Shown here in pieces: positions 36,178 through 44,208 of a stretch of DNA of 48,003 nucleotides (position 1 is the stretch's first letter; the number at the start of each line of letters is the position of its first letter). Both the position numbers and the translations under genes were made by a program. Origin of the DNA: Candidatus Nitrotoga sp. HW29. GTDB lineage: Bacteria; Pseudomonadota; Gammaproteobacteria; Burkholderiales; Gallionellaceae. Where the stretch lies: positions 1 to 48,003 of the forward strand of contig NZ_CAKMAA020000032.1 in NCBI RefSeq assembly GCF_924101635.2. The letters are read 5' to 3'. The notes below the pieces were generated by a model. It did not search any database. It saw only the letters and a list, made by a program, of their open reading frames with translations, and was not told the origin of the DNA.

Positions 36178-39054
36178 TTACGGTGTCTCCTTTCGTCCCA
36201 CCAGTTGCAACGTCCGGAAAACGAAGAACAGAGATTCTGGTGGAACGTTCTTGATTCCGGCCATTTTCTTGAGTGGTAAAACCTTGCCTTCCTTGCGACC
36301 GATTCGATCAAAGTGTTGCTCGGCACCCAGTTCGGGAGCCAATCCCTGTGCTTTCACCCATCGCAGCACATCGGGGTTGCTGGAAAGGTAAGCGCTCCAA
36401 TCGGGCCGAATATCGGCCAGAGTGTCACGCAATTCGATGATATTTCCCCCAGGTGCTGCGGGCATATCCACCGTGTCATCGAGCCAGGCCGTTTTGCCGG
36501 TGAGGTGGTATAGCTTTACGCGCTTGTTGTTGTGAAGCAGCTCCAGTTCGGCATTATCCCGAACTTGAAGGCGTGCGCTGAAGGTTAGTCGAATAAGCTT
36601 GAGCTCGTCATGAGCGGAGCTGACTATACGAACCGACTGATGTTTTGCCCAGCGGAACAAGGGCAGAGACAATTGCGCGTAAGGCCCCTCATGAGGCGCA
36701 AGGCCGGCCACGTAGTTGTCAGATGTTGTGCCCTTGCCAATAAAGTCTAAACTGAAAACATTGTTCGGGTCATCGGCCAGATCAGGAGTTTTCGCTTTTA
36801 AATACCCGAACGGGATTTCACCCCGTGCGACAAGTAGGCCGCTTGCAAGGTCGTGCAACTCAATAACGAGCCGAGTTGCCGAACTCTTGATTGGCAGCAT
36901 CATTTCTGACGCATCACGAACCTGCGCTAAAGATACTTTGTGTCCATCCGGGTACTCCGCAAGGATCGTCGCTTCCAGCCCGTCTTCCGGATTGAGGCCG
37001 AGTAACTGCATGCGCGAGTCCATAAAGCGTTCCGGCTCATTACGACGATACTTCAGGGTCACCAGGATGTTGCTGTTCTGGGGCGAAGCAGCCAGTTGCC
37101 CGGCATGTGGCGCCAGGCCAAAATAGGCAAACGCATTCATATCCTTCCCAATGGTACCCAACGCTTCGATTCCCGCCGTCCGCTTTGAAAGCAGGGGCAA
37201 GAGCATGTGCGATTCTTTTGCCGCCTGGACGCCAGCAATGTTGTGATACACCGCATTTTTAGTGAAAGCCCACTTTGAAATCAGATTAAATGCATCTTTC
37301 TTGATATCGGAAGCGGATGTAAATATCTTGCCTGCACTGACGCGCATGAGCGGAAAGATCCGTTCGTTGCCCCCCGCCAGCGACATATTGATGCGTGCAT
37401 GGCTTGAAAGTGCGGCCGATAATTCATCCGGGACCGCGAATTTTTGTGGCTTTGGGATGGAGTTGAAAACAAGGGGGAGCAGGGGGCGCGCCGTATTCTG
37501 CATCAAGTAACTGATGGAAAACCAGAATGCAGTCACGAATAAGGCAATTACTGCGATCCTGGTCATGTTGCGAGGCATGCGCCAGGCAGAGGTTTTGTCG
37601 AAATAATAGGCAGTGCATGGCACCATTAGCAAAAACGGAAGTACAAAATATCGCTGGATATAGAGTGACCATTTGTTCAGCGCAAAATAAGAAAGCAACC
37701 ATCCCAACCCAAGGATTGTCAGGCAAGTAATTACCGTCATGTGCTTTCGATCCCTCAGTACGCAGGCCAGTGCTGAAGTAATGACGAATGCACCGGCAAA
37801 ACCGAACCACACATGATCTTCGTTCAGGTCGGGAGGAAAAAGATACAGGGGAGAAAAAGCGTAGGCCGGGTTCCAGTTCGGAAACAGGAATGTCTCGGCC
37901 AAGCGGTTAAGCGTTTCCGTCACTGAAAGATCGAACGTAAAACGTTGGAGCGGCTCAAGGAAAAATTGCAGGGTATAGGCCTCCGTCGTTTGCCAGAATA
38001 CGCCAAAGGAGAATGGCTTGTTGAGCGTAAAATCGAACTGGTCAGTCATCCAGTGGCCAGTCGCCTTTATGTTATAGACGGCGAAGGGGGCAGCCAGAAT
38101 CACGAAGATGACGATGGGTATAACCCAAGCTCTGGCCTGCAGCGCCCAGTCATGACGACTCATTGAGGTACGGAAGCGGTATACAAAAAGTCCGACGATC
38201 ACTACAGCGGGAGGGATAAAAAACACGGCGGTAAGTTTCGTGCCGAAGGCCAGTCCAAGCGCCAGCCCAGACATCAAAGCATCGGAAGGCTGGCGCGTCT
38301 GTATCCATTTTTGCATGAAGACAGCCGCCATTAGCAGTGACGCGGCTGTCGGCAGATCGTTGGTCGTGGCTGTGGCCTGGGCCAATATCTCGGTGGAAGT
38401 CAATGCTAGCCACGCTGCGGCGAGAGAGGCATTAACGCTATAGCTGGCAAGACGACAAATTCGGTATATGGCAGCCCCCGCGCCAAGCCAGAACCCGATG
38501 TTCAACAGGGTCAACAGTTTCTCGAAAATTACGCCATGTTGCAGAACTGCCAAATGGAGAAGAGACAGATTGAATGGAAAGAAAATCTGCCGCATATTTC
38601 CGGTTTCGAAATGCGCTAATGAACCTTGCCCGAGATAGAACATGACTCGTGGCAGGTGGTAGGTCAGCGAATCATAGTTATTGAGCGGATAAGCCAGCGC
38701 GATCAGCAAATTCGCCACGACGAGGGGAAGGATCGTCAGCGCAAAGGCTATGACGGGTAGCCAATTAACTTCGCCCGCGATGACCTGCTGTTGCTGGGAA
38801 GGGTTTGGTCCCTGCCGCATGAACAGGTAACCGAGGAGCAGCGTCAGGAACGCCAGCAACATCGATACGCGCACAAACAGAAGTGGCTCGCCCAGTCGAT
38901 GCGTTGCCGAGAGCGAAAGCCCGGTAACGACAATATTCGCCCATGACGTAATGGCAATGGCGAGGGCTCTATCGATCGAGTGCTGATACAAACGGAATGC
39001 AAAAACCCCTGTCACAAAGAGCAAACCGAACACATGGGCAAGCAAAAGCGTCAT
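36178..39054 (-). CDS. Large GT-C-like membrane glycosyltransferase with extracytoplasmic C-terminal domains
   Basis: A 958-residue protein. About 12 helices occupy residues 1-510, with YPLNNYDSLTYHLPRVMFYL and GNMRQIFFPFNLSLLH as the likely GT-C catalytic loop. Residues about 530-770 form a soluble domain. Residues 780-958 contain the segment EGPYAQLSLPLFRWAKHQ, IRLTFSARLQ and ELELLHNNKRVKLYHLTG, matching the tail of the GT2-GT4 fusion at 28954. Inside that tail sits PDWSAYLSSNPDVLRWVK...AEQHFDRIGRKEGK, like a short repeat known from surface and polysaccharide proteins (N-P-D...HY/HF...G...EG). Activity and donor are unknown; it is in the middle of the locus. Confidence 0.7.
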   Translation of the reverse strand: MTLLLAHVFGLLFVTGVFAFRLYQHSIDRALAIAITSWANIVVTGLSLSATHRLGEPLLFVRVSMLLAFLTLLLGYLFMRQGPNPSQQQQVIAGEVNWLPVIAFALTILPLVVANLLIALAYPLNNYDSLTYHLPRVMFYLGQGSLAHFETGNMRQIFFPFNLSLLHLAVLQHGVIFEKLLTLLNIGFWLGAGAAIYRICRLASYSVNASLAAAWLALTSTEILAQATATTNDLPTAASLLMAAVFMQKWIQTRQPSDALMSGLALGLAFGTKLTAVFFIPPAVVIVGLFVYRFRTSMSRHDWALQARAWVIPIVIFVILAAPFAVYNIKATGHWMTDQFDFTLNKPFSFGVFWQTTEAYTLQFFLEPLQRFTFDLSVTETLNRLAETFLFPNWNPAYAFSPLYLFPPDLNEDHVWFGFAGAFVITSALACVLRDRKHMTVITCLTILGLGWLLSYFALNKWSLYIQRYFVLPFLLMVPCTAYYFDKTSAWRMPRNMTRIAVIALFVTAFWFSISYLMQNTARPLLPLVFNSIPKPQKFAVPDELSAALSSHARINMSLAGGNERIFPLMRVSAGKIFTSASDIKKDAFNLISKWAFTKNAVYHNIAGVQAAKESHMLLPLLSKRTAGIEALGTIGKDMNAFAYFGLAPHAGQLAASPQNSNILVTLKYRRNEPERFMDSRMQLLGLNPEDGLEATILAEYPDGHKVSLAQVRDASEMMLPIKSSATRLVIELHDLASGLLVARGEIPFGYLKAKTPDLADDPNNVFSLDFIGKGTTSDNYVAGLAPHEGPYAQLSLPLFRWAKHQSVRIVSSAHDELKLIRLTFSARLQVRDNAELELLHNNKRVKLYHLTGKTAWLDDTVDMPAAPGGNIIELRDTLADIRPDWSAYLSSNPDVLRWVKAQGLAPELGAEQHFDRIGRKEGKVLPLKKMAGIKNVPPESLFFVFRTLQLVGRKETP

Positions 39055-39094
39055 TCAAAATTCCGTCGAGGGGCAAGTGTAATACAATACCTAT

Positions 39095-39778
39095 TCAAGG
39101 GCGTACTGCGACAATCAGCAGATTCTTGCCAAACAATCTTTTTGTGGCCAAATCCAGCAGAAGGCTCACAGGAAAGGCCACCCGGTCAAATAGGATGACC
39201 GCATTCCTGTTCAGTGCCCCATCCTTACTGCCGATATATTTGAAAACAAGTGACGCGATGAAACCGACGGAATCAACATAACGCGCTTCCTTGATTTCAA
39301 AGCCAGCCGAATTTACTTGCTCAGACAAACCTTCAAGTCTGTAGCGGCGGAAATGCCCGACAGCTCGATCCATGCTGGAGAAAAGCACTTGGAAAGCCGG
39401 CACGTAAATCAGCAGGTGCCCCCCGGGCTTGAGTTTTATGGCCAAGTCCCGTAGCGCTATCTGATCGTCCTCGATATGTTCCAGGACATTCAACGTGAAT
39501 ATGTAATCGTAGGTTTCGTCAGGAACTGCCTTGAGATCAGAAAATCCAGGAACCCCGTTTTCAGTAACACGTTGAAGCTGCCTTGGATCGGTCTCAACGC
39601 AAGAGACATTAAACCCTTCTCTTTTCAAGGGAAGGGAAAAAGTTCCGATCCCTGCACCGAAATCGAGAATACGATCCGTTGACAATGCGTAAGCGCGCAC
39701 AAGGCGTGAAAGGTAGGCATTGTAATTGACTGCATCGTCCATGACTTCAAGATTTTCAGTACCGAGATATTTACTCAT
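39095..39778 (-). CDS. Class I SAM-dependent methyltransferase
   Basis: A 227-residue methyltransferase with motif I RILDFGAGIGTFSLPL, CVETDPRQL after strand 2, and YDYIFTLNVLEHIEDDQIAL as the post-motif region; GHLLIYVPAFQVLFS follows. This is the pattern of methyltransferases found beside GtrA and DPM1-like glycosyltransferases. It overlaps gtrA by 8 nt and is followed by the GT-C gene after 40 bp. The substrate is probably a lipid-linked or glycan sugar. Confidence 0.85.
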   Translation of the reverse strand: MSKYLGTENLEVMDDAVNYNAYLSRLVRAYALSTDRILDFGAGIGTFSLPLKREGFNVSCVETDPRQLQRVTENGVPGFSDLKAVPDETYDYIFTLNVLEHIEDDQIALRDLAIKLKPGGHLLIYVPAFQVLFSSMDRAVGHFRRYRLEGLSEQVNSAGFEIKEARYVDSVGFIASLVFKYIGSKDGALNRNAVILFDRVAFPVSLLLDLATKRLFGKNLLIVAVRP

Positions 39779-40241
39779 TCAAACCACCACTATTCCCAAA
39801 AACAAATTTGCGTGACATTGTAAAATTGAATACTAGCGCTATCACTGCCCCCCCCGCCAGTGGGATGATCGGCATTTGCCTCAGCACCGGATTCCATTCG
39901 ATCAGTGCAAAAAACACCACAAAATTCAAGGCAGCACCGACCACCTGAACGGTGAGGTATAAGAAATATTCTTTCTTGCGTGCCTGCGGTTCTCGGCTCA
40001 CTGGACGAGAAAAAGTGAACATTCTATTCAATGACCAGGTTACCACTGTTGCACAGGCAAAAGAACCTGTCCTGGATGGCAAAACATCCCACCCAAATTG
40101 GATTGTCAGCACGGTTAACAAGAATGCGTCAACAACAAAGCCAACGGCCCCAACCACGCCAAAAGATAGAATTTTAGGATCAATCAGCTTAAGCATGGGT
40201 ACCCTTGGTATGCGAAGCAATCGGCTTATTTTTTCAATCAT
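39771..40241 (-). CDS. GtrA-family membrane protein
   Basis: Four-helix integral membrane protein of 156 residues of the GtrA family, proposed to help flip polyprenyl-phosphate-linked sugar. Blocks: ILSFGVVGAVGFVVDAFLLT, GSFACATVVTWSLNRMFTF, VVGAALNFVVFFALIEW and AGGAVIALVFNFTMSRKFVF, the last being the family's C-terminal pattern. The frame opens at 40262, but GGAG precedes the ATG at 40241. It overlaps the GT2 gene upstream (8 nt) and the methyltransferase downstream (8 nt). With that GT2 it forms a GtrA/GtrB-like pair. Confidence 0.9.
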   Translation of the reverse strand: MIEKISRLLRIPRVPMLKLIDPKILSFGVVGAVGFVVDAFLLTVLTIQFGWDVLPSRTGSFACATVVTWSLNRMFTFSRPVSREPQARKKEYFLYLTVQVVGAALNFVVFFALIEWNPVLRQMPIIPLAGGAVIALVFNFTMSRKFVFGNSGGLNE

Positions 40242-41178
40242 CCAATAATCTCCGCTCAGCATTCATACGGTGCTGGTGCGTGATGGAATCGAGTATCAAC
40301 CCGACGCCCAACGACATAACCGCCACAATTTCCAGCGCAGCGGCTAATACAGCTAACGGTACGTGATAAATATATCGGTGTGCAATCCAGTCGATGAAAA
40401 CCGGCATTGCAGCAATGATGCCCGCCACGGCAAATATGAGTGCCAAGGTTCCAAAAAACGCCATCGGTCTGTAATAACGAAGGATCTGGGCGATGGTAAA
40501 TATGACCCTCGCACCATCCCTGAAAGTGTTGAGCTTCGAGAAGCTTCCTGCGGGACGATCCTTGTAAGGAATGGGAATCTCCAGAATCCGGAAGCGCTTG
40601 TCCAATGCATGCAGCGTCACATCCGTCTCCAACTGAAAGCCTTCGACTAAAACTGGGTAATTCTTAATAAATTTCCGGTTAAATGCACGGTATCCGCTCA
40701 TGATGTCGTTGAGCCTGGAGCCAAAGAGACAGTTAATCAGACCCTTGACCAGATAATTGCCAAAGCCGTGGAACCGCCGCTTGTTCTCGCGTGCGTAGTG
40801 CCCCTCGCTTAGGCGGTCGCCCACTACCATGTCGGCTTCACCATTGATGATGGGCTGGATTAGCTCGCCGACCTTATCCGCCGGGTAGGTCAAATCTGCA
40901 TCCGCCATCACATAGATATCCGCTTCGATTTCACTAAATGCGCGGCGAATTGCATTGCCCTTCCCTTGACGCTTCTCGTTTATCACACGACCATGCGCTC
41001 CCAAAGTGTTCATTGTGTCTTGTGCGACCTTTTCGGTTGCGTCACTTGAATTATTGTTGATAACAATGATTTCAGCGCTAGGAATGATTCGCCAGAAAGA
41101 TTCAATTGTTGGCCCGATAGTGAGTCCTTCGTTATAAGCGGGCAAGATGATTGCTATTGTTGGTCGTGGCTGATTCAT
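40234..41178 (-). CDS. DPM1/GtrB-like family 2 glycosyltransferase
   Basis: A 314-residue GT2 that probably makes a polyprenyl-phosphate sugar for the GtrA partner. Residues 7-230 form the GT-A domain: IAIILPAYNEGLTIGPTIES, VINNNSSDATEKV, MADADLTYPADKVGEL with the DxD-type motif, and EGFQLETDVTLHALDKRF. Two C-terminal membrane helices (FGTLALIFAVAGIIAAMPVF and LAVLAAALEIVAVMSL) anchor it. ATG overlaps the preceding gene's stop as TAATG. The sugar is unknown. Confidence 0.9.
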   Translation of the reverse strand: MNQPRPTIAIILPAYNEGLTIGPTIESFWRIIPSAEIIVINNNSSDATEKVAQDTMNTLGAHGRVINEKRQGKGNAIRRAFSEIEADIYVMADADLTYPADKVGELIQPIINGEADMVVGDRLSEGHYARENKRRFHGFGNYLVKGLINCLFGSRLNDIMSGYRAFNRKFIKNYPVLVEGFQLETDVTLHALDKRFRILEIPIPYKDRPAGSFSKLNTFRDGARVIFTIAQILRYYRPMAFFGTLALIFAVAGIIAAMPVFIDWIAHRYIYHVPLAVLAAALEIVAVMSLGVGLILDSITHQHRMNAERRLLDD

Positions 41179-42611
41179 TACTTTTTGGCGCTTTCATCAA
41201 TCCATCTTTTAAGTTTACTGAAGCGATAACACAGAAACCCGTAAAACGAATGCAATCGATCCAGCTCTTCCTGTTGCCGATGAATTGCGTTCAATCGCGC
41301 CGCCCGGTCTGCTTCTGACACCTCCAGACTCTGCCGCAGCCTGTCCAACTCTTCCTGTTGCCGGTGAATTGCGTCCAATCGCGCCGCCCGGTCTGCTTCC
41401 GACACTTCCAAGCTCTGTCGTATCCCTCCAAGTTCTTCCTGCTGCTGGTAGATCACCTCTAACCGTGCCGCCCGGTCCGCCTCGGAATCTCTCAGACGCT
41501 GCTGCAACCCTGCCAGTTCTTCCTGTTGCCGGTGAATCGCCTCCAATCGCGCCGCCCGATCAGCTTGACACTCCTTCAACGGTGAAACAAAATTGTTCCA
41601 AACTGAGAAGGGCTGTTCCTGTACTCGGTCAACCAGGGATCGCATCAGCAAGTTTCGGCATCTGAATGCTTGTTCTTCAGTTGGGATGTCCACAGACATA
41701 TCGCGCAACCTGGCTACCGTATCACCGTAGCCGAGACGCTCAAAAATTTTGACGCCCAAGACGTTGATCAAGGCTTGAATATTGACCCCATCAAGGCGTT
41801 TTTCCCAAGCGTTGACGGTCCGATTACTCGTCGGTTTGGGGTGGCTGGATGAGACTGGATCTCCGACCGGAGACCGCTTGTACTCTTCTATCAGCGCTGT
41901 GTTCTTGTAATAAGCCAGCATCGTGGGTGAAAAGTCGATATCAGCAAACTCACAAGCAGACCGGAGCGCACTTTCAGGGTCATTTGCCAAATCTTCATAA
42001 CGTAGAACCAAGAGGTCATTCCTGGGGGTGGCTATGTAGTCGGCGAGTGTAAACAAACCTTCACAAAAATCCCGCGCGTGAACCGAAACACCTTCTGGGG
42101 TGAAAATGGTTCGAGGAATTTCCCAAGTGGTTTTGTACGATGCAAAAACATCCAGCGGGTTACGCAACAAGACAATCTTTTTTGCCCGGGGGGAAATTTT
42201 GTCGACCAGTCCCAGCACAGCGTAATAGCGAGGGGTCTTATCGACAAAAATGCTCCTTCCTGATACGTCAAGGTGCAACTGGTAGGCTGTCTGCAAAATC
42301 TGTCTTGCCGCTGTGATGGCGTCCAAGCAGGACGTTTCAGCGATCATTCGAAGAGCTTTACCGAGTGCGCCCCTTTGCATTCTCTCTGGTTTCAGTAAGA
42401 ATTCTATTGCAGCAATCTCAGCCCATTCCCGGCCATAGGGAGTACTCCTGACATCTCCTAACCTTAAGTATTCCGCAAGTGCGAGAACTATCCAAGGCTC
42501 TGGTGGGCAACAGATTTCCGGATGGCTGCCCAGCATCAGACTTAATAGCGTTGAGCCTGAGCGAGGCATGGAAAGGAGGAAAACGAGGTGGTCGCCTTCA
42601 TGACTAATCAA
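41178..42611 (-). CDS. Sulfotransferase with C-terminal coiled-coil tandem repeats
   Basis: A 477-residue PAPS-dependent sulfotransferase. The 5'-phosphosulfate loop is FLLSMPRSGSTLLSLML and the 3'-phosphate region is IVLLRNPLDVFASYKTTWE; RYEDLANDPESALRSACEFA matches the Sulfotransfer_1/3 pattern. Residues 350-453 form four near-identical 28-residue units ending in a coiled coil, unusual for this family. The start is TTG at 42611 with AAGGAGG six bases upstream, a near-perfect Shine-Dalgarno; no ATG fits. It overlaps the DPM1-like gene by one base. Likely role: sulfation of a sugar in the glycan; the repeats may mediate oligomer or complex formation. Confidence 0.87.
   Translation of the reverse strand: MISHEGDHLVFLLSMPRSGSTLLSLMLGSHPEICCPPEPWIVLALAEYLRLGDVRSTPYGREWAEIAAIEFLLKPERMQRGALGKALRMIAETSCLDAITAARQILQTAYQLHLDVSGRSIFVDKTPRYYAVLGLVDKISPRAKKIVLLRNPLDVFASYKTTWEIPRTIFTPEGVSVHARDFCEGLFTLADYIATPRNDLLVLRYEDLANDPESALRSACEFADIDFSPTMLAYYKNTALIEEYKRSPVGDPVSSSHPKPTSNRTVNAWEKRLDGVNIQALINVLGVKIFERLGYGDTVARLRDMSVDIPTEEQAFRCRNLLMRSLVDRVQEQPFSVWNNFVSPLKECQADRAARLEAIHRQQEELAGLQQRLRDSEADRAARLEVIYQQQEELGGIRQSLEVSEADRAARLDAIHRQQEELDRLRQSLEVSEADRAARLNAIHRQQEELDRLHSFYGFLCYRFSKLKRWIDESAKK
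41253..41564 (-). repeat. Four tandem 84-bp repeats (28 residues) in the sulfotransferase tail
   Basis: Units begin ADRAARLEAIHRQQEEL at residue 350, then 378, 406 and 434, each 28 residues apart. The fourth is truncated at residue 453. Heptad-like Leu/Ile spacing (RLxAIHRQQEELxxLRQSL) indicates a coiled coil. The units differ by a few codons, so they are not fresh duplicates. Copy number could vary between strains. Confidence 0.93.
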
Positions 42612-42858
42612 AATTCCTCCTTGTCTTAAGATTCCACGGATATTCGGCCTTAACCAAGTTTTGACGGATGCTGTGAAAGTCAGAAATGGCCATTGAAGCG
42701 GCGATCACTTTATCCAGAATGACGAGATTAGTCAGGTTGCTGAAAGAAGTGGTCATGGCATCTCTTGATGAGCCGATGACCTCGTATTCATCCTCAAGCA
42801 AAAGTATGGGTAGGGATGCCCCATCCTGAACGCCCACTCCACAAATTAGCGTTCTCAT
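42604..42858 (-). pseudogene. 5' fragment of a second GDP-mannose 4,6-dehydratase (gmd) gene
   Basis: From ATG 42858 the frame reads MRTLICGVGVQDGASLPILL, LEDEYEVIGSSRDAMTTSFS and SNLTNLVILDKV, clearly the N-terminus of the [24 protein letters not shown] GDP-mannose dehydratase. The match ends after about 70 residues (QNLVKAE), where the sequence diverges. The NADP glycine motif is damaged (GVGVQDG). The open frame then runs into the start of the sulfotransferase gene. Only the fragment remains, so it is a relic. Confidence 0.8.
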
Positions 42859-42909
42859 TTTTACCTTTATGGTGATATTTATGATTTTTTTGTTTAAGAA
42901 TCGGCTTGT

Positions 42910-43172
42910 CCGCAACTGAGGACATCGTTATTATCGGAACGATATAACTCTACCGTTTCCGTGCGGTAGTCTCCCAAGAATACTGTTCTGCCACGTCAGA
43001 GATCGATTCGCCGACATCCCGTCACAGAGAATCTTCCAGCAGCACACGGATATTTTTATTAACCATTTTAACATCTTCCGCCTCCACAACGAGCGCCGCT
43101 TCTAAGGTTACTTCCGGCAATGATGAGCGGTTGGATATTAGTACCGGCAAGCCGCTCGCCTACATTGACTTG
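42910..43172 (-). pseudogene. C-terminal fragment of a family 4 glycosyltransferase
   Basis: The minus strand reads SM-stop-ASGLPVLISNRSSLPEV, then TLEAALVVEAEDVKMV, KNIRVLLEDSL-stop-RDVGESIS and DVAEQYSWETTAR, then after a one-base shift ETVELYRSDN. This is the donor-binding end of a GT4 protein (A-x-G-x-PV...SSLPEV...SWE-x-TA-x-xT). Two stops and a frameshift mark it as dead. It lies just upstream of the gmd fragment in the same direction, so the two are remnants of one former GT4-gmd module. The region 43173-43382 shows no supported gene. Confidence 0.78.
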
Positions 43173-43382
43173 ATATATAAATATGTTGAGCTCATAAAAC
43201 GTTAGAGGTATAAATTCGAATGAATGTAAAAATAACCGATATCCTGCATACTTAGTCTCCCCTGAGCAACCTGTAAAATGACGGATCTATTTGCTTTCAG
43301 GGTGTTAAAGCGAGCGCAGGTCAGGCAATGCAATGCGCCTCCGTAAGTTGCAAAGTCACGGAACCCATAAAAATGATCATTG

Positions 43383-44063
43383 TTATTTTGGAGCCAGGTA
43401 GCCAAAATAATCTAATTCAAATTCGAATAGCTTCTTAACTGTGTCGACGCTCGATTGGTCATAATAAGAAGCGATATTCAAATCACGATCTCTGGCGCTT
43501 ATCTTTAGTCGGGGTAGTTTGTTAAGTTCAAAGGGAATATCTAATCGCTGGCATATATGATTCAAGCCGGATTCAAGCTCTTCGTATCTCACAAAAAAGT
43601 CGATGCAGACCTTGCCATCTATCATATATGTCCCTCTATCAACAACGCGTTCTGCGCCTCCAGAAGCTACCCACTTTCTGAATCTTTCGATTAGGCTGTG
43701 ATTTTCCAAGCGATAGTTTTTTTGGTTTGTATCGCTATCTGATAATTCCAGGAAATGAAAGCCTGAGATCACCTTGTCAAAAGGGTTGCGTATGACACAA
43801 AACTTAAAATAGTTTTCCCATATGGAATTTCCTATGTTTGCCCTGATTGCCTCGGCTGACATGTGGTTGAACCAGTCCTTCCCTTCCGCGTTTTTGCCGC
43901 GGTATCCAACAATTCCAGATTCACTAACATGCTGTTCTCTCGTATGAGAAAATTCCCACTCCCCATCAGGCATGCAGTATTTTTCAAAATAAGACTCTAC
44001 CGATGTGCCGGCAGTCTTGACTGTTTTTGTATATATAAATTGTTTCTTGAAGCTAATTAACAT
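43383..44063 (-). CDS. Sulfotransferase family 2-like protein
   Basis: A 226-residue cytoplasmic PAPS-dependent sulfotransferase. The 5'-phosphosulfate motif is IYTKTVKTAGTSVESYFEKY and the 3'-phosphate motif is FCVIRNPFDKVISGFHFLE. This is the Sulfotransfer_2 (carbohydrate) style, different from the PRSGST type at 41178. Upstream in transcription is repeat R1 and then wzt; downstream is the GT4-gmd relic. The ribosome-binding site is weak (AAGAG). Together with the other sulfotransferase it suggests a sulfated glycan. Confidence 0.8.
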   Translation of the reverse strand: MLISFKKQFIYTKTVKTAGTSVESYFEKYCMPDGEWEFSHTREQHVSESGIVGYRGKNAEGKDWFNHMSAEAIRANIGNSIWENYFKFCVIRNPFDKVISGFHFLELSDSDTNQKNYRLENHSLIERFRKWVASGGAERVVDRGTYMIDGKVCIDFFVRYEELESGLNHICQRLDIPFELNKLPRLKISARDRDLNIASYYDQSSVDTVKKLFEFELDYFGYLAPK

Positions 44064-44098
44064 GTAGTCGCGCTCTTAATTTTTGCATAGGGTTTCGA

Positions 44099-44208
44099 TT
44101 TAATCTCTACGGGTTCAATTCCCTGCTCCTTGGAGCGAAGGCTGGTTGAAAGCCAGCGGCTTGAAAAGCGTAGTTAATACCCCGTAGCTTGCTGCGGGGT
44201 GCTTTATT
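44099..44208 (+). repeat. Dispersed repeat R1, copy 2 (110 bp)
   Basis: One base differs from the copy at 8469-8578. Here it lies between wzt (stop codon TAA at 44204-44206, which is the last part of the repeat) and the sulfotransferase start at 44063. So the repeat provides the stop codon of wzt and forms the whole spacer. The hairpin with its T-rich tail points in the plus direction, against transcription of these genes, so it is not a normal terminator for wzt. Confidence 0.9.

Noticed and set aside
43202-43405. 67-residue minus-strand frame upstream of the fossil GT4
   Set aside because: It overlaps the end of the sulfotransferase gene and has no ribosome-binding site or family signature.
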